This document shows positions 7,143 through 10,503 of a stretch of 10,503 nt of DNA, piece after piece. This DNA comes from Ruminococcaceae bacterium UBA7135 (GTDB lineage Bacteria > Bacillota > Clostridia > Oscillospirales > Ruminococcaceae). The translations under genes were made by a program, and so were the position numbers. The stretch is taken from the NCBI GenBank assembly GCA_002492075.1, contig DKXD01000213.1:1-10503 (forward strand). Reading direction: 5' to 3'. The notes beneath the pieces were generated by a model. The model saw nothing but the letters and a program-made list of their open reading frames with translations, made no database searches and was not told the DNA's origin. Each line of letters starts with the position of its first letter. The stretch's first letter is position 1.

Positions 7143-7508
7143 TTACCCTCCGTTTCGGTCGAGCGTCATTTGCGCGATAATTTCTACCAGCGTTTCCTTG
7201 GGAATTCCCGCGTTCAGCGCCTCGCGAGCCTTTTCCTCGAAGTCTTTGGTTAGCGTGGAGCCGACCTTGCTGCTTGCCGCAGCGATAAAACTGCCCTTTC
7301 CCGCGACCGTGTAGATTATCCCGTCGCGTTCCAGCATCTGATATGCCTTGGCTACGGTGTTCGGGTTTAGCCCGAGCTGCTGTGCCAATGCCCGTGAGGG
7401 CGGTATTTTATCGTTTTCCTTGAGTACTCCGCGCGTTATCTCACTGCATACCGCGCGGCATATCTGCTCGTAGATTGGCGTTCTGCCTGTTATATCTATG
7501 CTTATCAC
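7143..7508 (-). CDS. GntR-family transcriptional regulator, YtrA subfamily
   Basis: This 121-aa DNA-binding protein probably represses its own operon. Residues 10-75 are the GntR winged helix-turn-helix: the family opening PIYEQI (11-16), the recognition region PSRALAQQLGLNPNTVAKAY (37-56), and the wing ending in GKGSFI (70-75). The remaining ~45 residues are a short helical tail, which is the YtrA layout and is too small for the effector domains of FadR, HutC or MocR types. The start is a GTG at 7508 with AAAGGAG 7 bases upstream; no better ATG exists. It is the first gene of the operon that continues with the 48-aa protein, the ATPase and the permease. In Bacillus subtilis the YtrA operon responds to cell-wall antibiotics that target lipid II; that response here is inference. 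Confidence 0.92.
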   Translation of the reverse strand: MISIDITGRTPIYEQICRAVCSEITRGVLKENDKIPPSRALAQQLGLNPNTVAKAYQMLERDGIIYTVAGKGSFIAAASSKVGSTLTKDFEEKAREALNAGIPKETLVEIIAQMTLDRNGG

Positions 7509-7534
7509 TCTATCACTCCTTTCGGTGTTCTGCG

Positions 7535-7555
7535 TGTGCTATTCTAACTAGTACA
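7535..7555. promoter_or_regulatory. Candidate operator for the GntR repressor (imperfect 21-bp inverted repeat)
   Basis: The half-sites TGTnCTAnT and AnTAGnACA form a 21-bp imperfect palindrome with 14 of 21 positions symmetric. The site ends one base before the -10 box (7556-7561) and so spans the predicted transcription start of the YtrA-type operon. A repressor bound there would block initiation or clearance. Assignment to this repressor rests on position and symmetry only. Confidence 0.5.
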
Positions 7556-7584
7556 ATTATAGCGCGATTTGATATCTTTGTCAA
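7556..7584 (-). promoter_or_regulatory. Consensus sigma-A promoter of the YtrA-type operon
   Basis: On the minus strand, TTGACA (7584-7579), a 17-base spacer and TATAAT (7561-7556) match the consensus perfectly. A perfect promoter with an operator-like repeat over the start fits a strongly repressed, inducible operon. Its -35 box lies 40 bases from the -35 box of the divergent acetyltransferase promoter. Confidence 0.9.
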
Positions 7585-7624
7585 TAGTCAAATACGATTT
7601 TTGTGAAATTTATCCAAATTTCTA

Positions 7625-7653
7625 TTGACTTTTTGGCGGTTTTGTGATATACT
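7625..7653 (+). promoter_or_regulatory. Extended -10 promoter for the acetyltransferase gene
   Basis: TTGACT (7625-7630), a 17-base spacer and TATACT (7648-7653), with TG one base before the -10, give an extended -10 promoter. Transcription should start near 7660, leaving a leader of about 150 nt that contains the whole interleaved-repeat element. The promoter diverges from that of the YtrA-type operon. Confidence 0.8.
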
Positions 7654-7667
7654 GTATACGTTATCTG

Positions 7668-7752
7668 ATGGAGAATGTTGAATGGATAATGTATATTTTC
7701 GGAGTGCGTGAAGCGCCGCACCTTAATTCTCCATTTTTAATTATACATTATC
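7668..7752. repeat. Palindromic element with two interleaved inverted repeats
   Basis: This gene-free stretch (7509-7809) holds the divergent promoters and this element. ATGGAGAAT (7668-7676) is complementary to ATTCTCCAT (7726-7734), and GATAATGTATA (7685-7695) to TATACATTATC (7742-7752). The two pairs are interleaved, not nested, and between them GTGCG (7704-7708) can pair with CGCAC (7717-7721). In the transcript the two long pairings would form a pseudoknot or exclude each other. A/T-rich units of this type resemble small dispersed repeats of gut Clostridia; no copy elsewhere in the window was seen. Confidence 0.55.
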
Positions 7753-7809
7753 AATTAATTACGTCCGCGCTTTGATTGAGAAATATTATAAGAGATATGA
7801 GGATATAAT

Positions 7810-8355
7810 ATGAAGCTCACAACACAATACAAAAAATATCTTACGCAAATCAAGCGGCTTTATCACGACGCTTTTCCGCGCAGCGAACGTATGCCGTTTT
7901 TCATTATTCGCCGTGAATGTCGAAAGGGAAGCGCCGAGATATTCGCAGTGGTATCAAACAGCGGGAGGTTCGGTGGATTTGCCGTGACCATGCGGCGCGG
8001 TGATATAGTAATGCTTTCGTACTTCGCTATTTGTCCCCAACTTCGCGACCGAGGAATTGGCTCTCACGTCATAAAGGCTTTGATGCGGCGTTTTAAGGAC
8101 GAACGCTTTATTCTGGAGATAGAGGACGTAAACGAGGCTTGCGAGAATCCCGAAATACGGCAGCGCCGCCGCGAATTCTATCTCAAAAACGGAATGGTTT
8201 CCGCGGGGTTTACGGCTCATGTGTTTATGTCCGATCTTGAAGTGCTGACTTCGGGAAAGCCCGTTACATTTGAGGAATACCGTGCTCTGTATCATTCGCG
8301 GCGCGGCAGCAGAGTAGCGTTGAACGTTACGCTAAAGTCGCAAAATAACGCATAA
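7810..8355 (+). CDS. GNAT-family N-acetyltransferase, 181 aa
   Basis: This predicted cytoplasmic enzyme transfers an acetyl group from acetyl-CoA to an amine; the substrate is unknown. The acetyl-CoA pyrophosphate-binding motif is RDRGIG at residues 79-84 (R-x-x-G-x-G) after the strand MLSYFAICP (68-76), followed by a helix starting SHVIKALMRRF. A later strand, FILEIEDVNEA (100-110), and the segment RREFYLKNGM (120-129) correspond to the last GNAT motif, where the Tyr usually acts as general acid. The N-terminal region (residues 1-40) is basic. GAGG lies 7 bases before the ATG. The gene is divergent from the YtrA-type operon and is a single-gene unit closed by two hairpins. Its distance from that operon's promoter allows shared regulation, but none is shown. 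The family call is firm. Confidence 0.88.
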   Translation: MKLTTQYKKYLTQIKRLYHDAFPRSERMPFFIIRRECRKGSAEIFAVVSNSGRFGGFAVTMRRGDIVMLSYFAICPQLRDRGIGSHVIKALMRRFKDERFILEIEDVNEACENPEIRQRRREFYLKNGMVSAGFTAHVFMSDLEVLTSGKPVTFEEYRALYHSRRGSRVALNVTLKSQNNA

Positions 8356-8356
8356 T

Positions 8357-8389
8357 AAAATATTCTTCCCATAAAGGGAGAATATTTTT
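8357..8389 (+). terminator. Intrinsic terminator after the acetyltransferase gene
   Basis: AAAATATTCT-T-CCC (8357-8370) pairs with GGGAGAATATTTT (8376-8388) with one bulged T and an ATAAA loop, and the stem ends in T residues. It starts one base after the stop codon. On the minus strand it also ends in an A/T-rich run (ATTTTATTATG), so it could serve the convergent diguanylate cyclase gene too. Confidence 0.75.
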
Positions 8390-8401
8390 ATACAGACACC
8401 G

Positions 8402-8430
8402 ACAGCCCCCGAATTTCGGGGGCTGTTTTA
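8402..8430 (+). terminator. Strong hairpin terminator, plus orientation
   Basis: ACAGCCCCCGAA (8402-8413) and TTCGGGGGCTGT (8415-8426) are exactly complementary, folding as a 9-10-bp GC-rich stem with a small A/T loop, followed by TTTTAATTATT. It is a second terminator for the acetyltransferase transcript and separates it from the convergent diguanylate cyclase gene. The minus-strand side lacks a T-run. Confidence 0.82.
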
Positions 8431-8448
8431 ATTATTGTTGTTAAACCG

Positions 8449-10368
8449 TTAAATAAACGCGAAGTTGGATTTACCGCTCTTCTTAACGGAGTACATCGCG
8501 TCGTCGGCTTTACCGATGAGGTACTCAACGCGGGTGTTGTAGTTGTCCTTGATCACCGCGATACCTATCGAAACGCTTACGCTCAGTCGTTCGCCAATAT
8601 CTGCGTCAAAGCCTGCCGCCAGCTTGTCGATGATCTTTTGCGCGATATCCGCCGGGGAATTGGTCTCCGCGTTGCGAATCATTGCAACAAATTCATCGCC
8701 GCCGTAGCGTCCCGCAAAGCCTATGCCGTCCACGGTCTCTTTGATCGTTTTTGCAAGGAATTTCAGAACTTGGTCGCCCGTTGCGTGAGAGTAGTTGTCG
8801 TTGTAGTGCTTGAAGTCGTCGACGTCGATGAACAGAACCGCCATTTCGGACTTACGAGCTTCAGCCAGCGTTATCTCGTTGTCTATCTGGGACTCGATGG
8901 TCTCACGGTTGTACAATTCGGTCAAAGCATCGTAGCTTGCCTGTTCGGTAAGCTTAGCCTCGGACTTCTTCGCGCGGTCGATATCCACCATAACTCCGAC
9001 AGCTTTCAGCGGTTTGCCGTCCGCGTCGGTAAGTGTTGCGGTTCTCATCAGTATCCAGATGAAGTCGCCGTAGATATTCTTGATACGATATTCGTTGTTT
9101 TCAAAACTCTTGCCCTTTTCAAGTTGGTCAAGGTCGCTTCTGTATCGGTTTGCGTCATCGGGGTGGATCTTTGCTTTCATAAGGAAGCTGTCGCCGAAGT
9201 GATCTGACGGCGGACGATAGCTGAACTTCTTGTTGAAATTGTTGGAGAACGTAACGTCGTTGGTTTTGAAGTTCCACTCGAAGATAATGTTGTCGGACAT
9301 ATCCGAAATGACCTTGTATCTGTCTTCGCTGACAACGATCTCATCAACGACATTGTTGAACGCGCGGGACATCTGCCCGTATTCATTGTTCGCCATGTTT
9401 CTGATACGCGCTTCGTGGTCGCCGCGGCGTATTTTAACAAGCGTTTCTTCTATCTTGTTGAGCGGTCTGGTGGCTACTTTGGATACCATTATTGCAGCAA
9501 CTATACCTGCTACAGAGATCAAAACAGTAACCAGAGTAATGGGGCTTAACGATTTGCTGGAGTAATAACCCGTTCTGTTGACAGGGCATGCTACCAAAGC
9601 GACAAGTCCATCTTCGCCGCCCGCTTTTATCAAAACGCCCGCGCTCTTGCCGTTTGTGCCGTCATAATTTATAATATCTGTTGCTGTATTATCCTCAAGA
9701 TCGGGGATCTTACTTGTGATATCGGATGTGAACTGAGTTTCAAGGTTGCTGTTTATGGTCGTTCCCAAAGACCAGTTGTTGTTCGTGTCTATGATGTATA
9801 TGCTGCCTTGGCTATAGAATGTCGACGCGGAAGTAAATCTTGCCAGTATCGAGTTATCTCCGCCAAGATTATAGTTGATGAACAGCGTACCCTTGTCTAA
9901 CGTCTTTTTGATAAACATAGTCGTGCTGGCGTCCGACGTATTCGCCGCGTCGTTGAAATACAAAACATCGTCTTTGTATTCGCCGTATGCGTCAAAGTTG
10001 AAATAGCTGCTGCCGATATTCGAGCCTGCAACGATCTTTCCGCTTTCGTCAACAAGCGACACCGAGTTTATCAAGGGGTTATCCCCCATAAATCTGTTGA
10101 TGTTTTGGTTTGCCAAATCCGCAGAGCTGCCCGATTCGCCGTATTCCCTTACGCCGGGCATCCTTGCAAGCGTATCTGCGTCCGACTGCACATTATTCAA
10201 AACCGCCTGTATAGAATTGGCCTGCGACAGAGCAAGGTTTTTCAGTTCGCTTTCAAACATAGTTGTGCCGTCTTGTCTGACATTGATGTTCGTTATTGCG
10301 GTGTAAGCGATCATCGGTATGATCGCAAAGCAAATCGCCGCGATCATTATCATCGTTTTGACCTTCAT
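8449..10368 (-). CDS. Membrane diguanylate cyclase: Cache-like sensor, HAMP, PAS, GGDEF
   Basis: This 639-aa enzyme makes cyclic di-GMP from two GTP in response to signals at the membrane. From the chosen start, helix 1 is at residues 6-26, an extracytoplasmic Cache-like sensor runs to about 265, helix 2 is at 273-296, HAMP at about 297-347, PAS at about 348-467 with the PAS-3-type ending GVMVDIDRAKK, and the GGDEF domain runs to the C-terminus. The catalytic loop RYGGDEF (554-560) is intact, and LFIDVDDFKHYND matches the metal/GTP-binding strand. The RxxD inhibitory site normally just upstream is absent (D-G-I-G at that place). The start at 10368 is chosen because the frame's upstream ATGs (10422, 10452) overlap or precede the promoter; the RBS is only a weak GGGGA 9 bases away. 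No EAL domain is present. The sensor ligand is unknown. Confidence 0.92.
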   Translation of the reverse strand: MKVKTMIMIAAICFAIIPMIAYTAITNINVRQDGTTMFESELKNLALSQANSIQAVLNNVQSDADTLARMPGVREYGESGSSADLANQNINRFMGDNPLINSVSLVDESGKIVAGSNIGSSYFNFDAYGEYKDDVLYFNDAANTSDASTTMFIKKTLDKGTLFINYNLGGDNSILARFTSASTFYSQGSIYIIDTNNNWSLGTTINSNLETQFTSDITSKIPDLEDNTATDIINYDGTNGKSAGVLIKAGGEDGLVALVACPVNRTGYYSSKSLSPITLVTVLISVAGIVAAIMVSKVATRPLNKIEETLVKIRRGDHEARIRNMANNEYGQMSRAFNNVVDEIVVSEDRYKVISDMSDNIIFEWNFKTNDVTFSNNFNKKFSYRPPSDHFGDSFLMKAKIHPDDANRYRSDLDQLEKGKSFENNEYRIKNIYGDFIWILMRTATLTDADGKPLKAVGVMVDIDRAKKSEAKLTEQASYDALTELYNRETIESQIDNEITLAEARKSEMAVLFIDVDDFKHYNDNYSHATGDQVLKFLAKTIKETVDGIGFAGRYGGDEFVAMIRNAETNSPADIAQKIIDKLAAGFDADIGERLSVSVSIGIAVIKDNYNTRVEYLIGKADDAMYSVKKSGKSNFAFI

Positions 10369-10420
10369 TTGATCTATTCCCCATTTCCGCTCATATTTTT
10401 TTACAAAGAGCCTTTCATAC

Positions 10421-10449
10421 ATTATATCACATAAAATTAAATATGTAAA
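10421..10449 (-). promoter_or_regulatory. Extended -10 promoter for the diguanylate cyclase gene
   Basis: On the minus strand, TTTACA (10449-10444), a 17-base spacer and TATAAT (10426-10421) with TG one base before the -10 form an extended -10 promoter. Initiation near 10414 gives a leader of about 46 nt and rules out the upstream ATGs as translation starts. The remaining bases to 10503 are A/T-rich, with no gene seen. Confidence 0.8.
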
Positions 10450-10503
10450 CACGTTAGCGTTTTTATTGTGTATTTTTTTTAAAATTTTATGAATTTTTCA
10501 CAA

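Noticed and set aside
7804..7809. TATAAT directly before the acetyltransferase ATG as a second promoter
   Set aside because: No acceptable -35 box lies 16-18 bases upstream, and initiation would leave no RBS in the transcript.
10369..10452. Upstream starts for the diguanylate cyclase adding 10-28 residues
   Set aside because: These ATGs overlap or precede the -10 and -35 boxes, so the transcript cannot include them; the helix-1 start at 10368 fits the family.

Overview
The window looks like chromosomal DNA of a low-to-mid GC Gram-positive anaerobe of the Clostridia, most likely an Oscillospiraceae/Ruminococcaceae-type gut bacterium. The evidence is sigma-A promoters close to consensus (TTGACA-17-TATAAT), GGAGG-type ribosome binding sites, a YtrA-type GntR/ABC operon, a clostripain-family lipoprotein, an internalin-like LRR membrane protein and a Cache-HAMP-PAS-GGDEF signalling protein. 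No rRNA, tRNA, CRISPR array, transposase or phage gene was seen. The genus cannot be fixed from the sequence alone.

Layout. (1) 2-1420 (+): the 3' part of a membrane-anchored LRR protein whose start lies left of the window. It is followed by a perfect 13-bp palindrome. (2) 1578-2223 (+): a consensus extended -10 promoter, a foldable ~60-nt leader, a 153-aa four-helix membrane protein of unknown function and a strong terminator that also serves the convergent gene. (3) 2223-4431 (-): a secreted clostripain-like cysteine peptidase lipoprotein with its own consensus promoter and a very stable hairpin near the 5' end of the mRNA. (4) 4503-7584 (-): a four-gene operon of YtrA-type GntR repressor, 48-aa single-helix membrane protein, ABC ATPase and ABC-2 permease with a large C-terminal soluble domain. 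It has a perfect promoter and an inverted-repeat operator candidate just downstream of the -10 box. (5) 7625-8430 (+): a divergent GNAT acetyltransferase gene with an extended -10 promoter, a leader built on interleaved inverted repeats, and two hairpin terminators. (6) 8449-10449 (-): a membrane diguanylate cyclase with its own extended -10 promoter. The last ~50 bases hold only A/T-rich sequence.

How the genes work together. Only the YtrA-type operon is a clear functional unit: tight spacing (3 nt, 41 nt, then a 29-bp overlap) and a regulator encoded first suggest an autoregulated transporter, by analogy with Bacillus subtilis ytr a cell-envelope stress exporter. The other genes look like independent single-gene units, mostly with envelope or environment-sensing roles. 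I see no convincing new multi-gene system. The less-described items are the 48-aa operon protein, the structured leaders, the interleaved-repeat element and a two-copy TTTCTCC/GGAGAAA palindrome.
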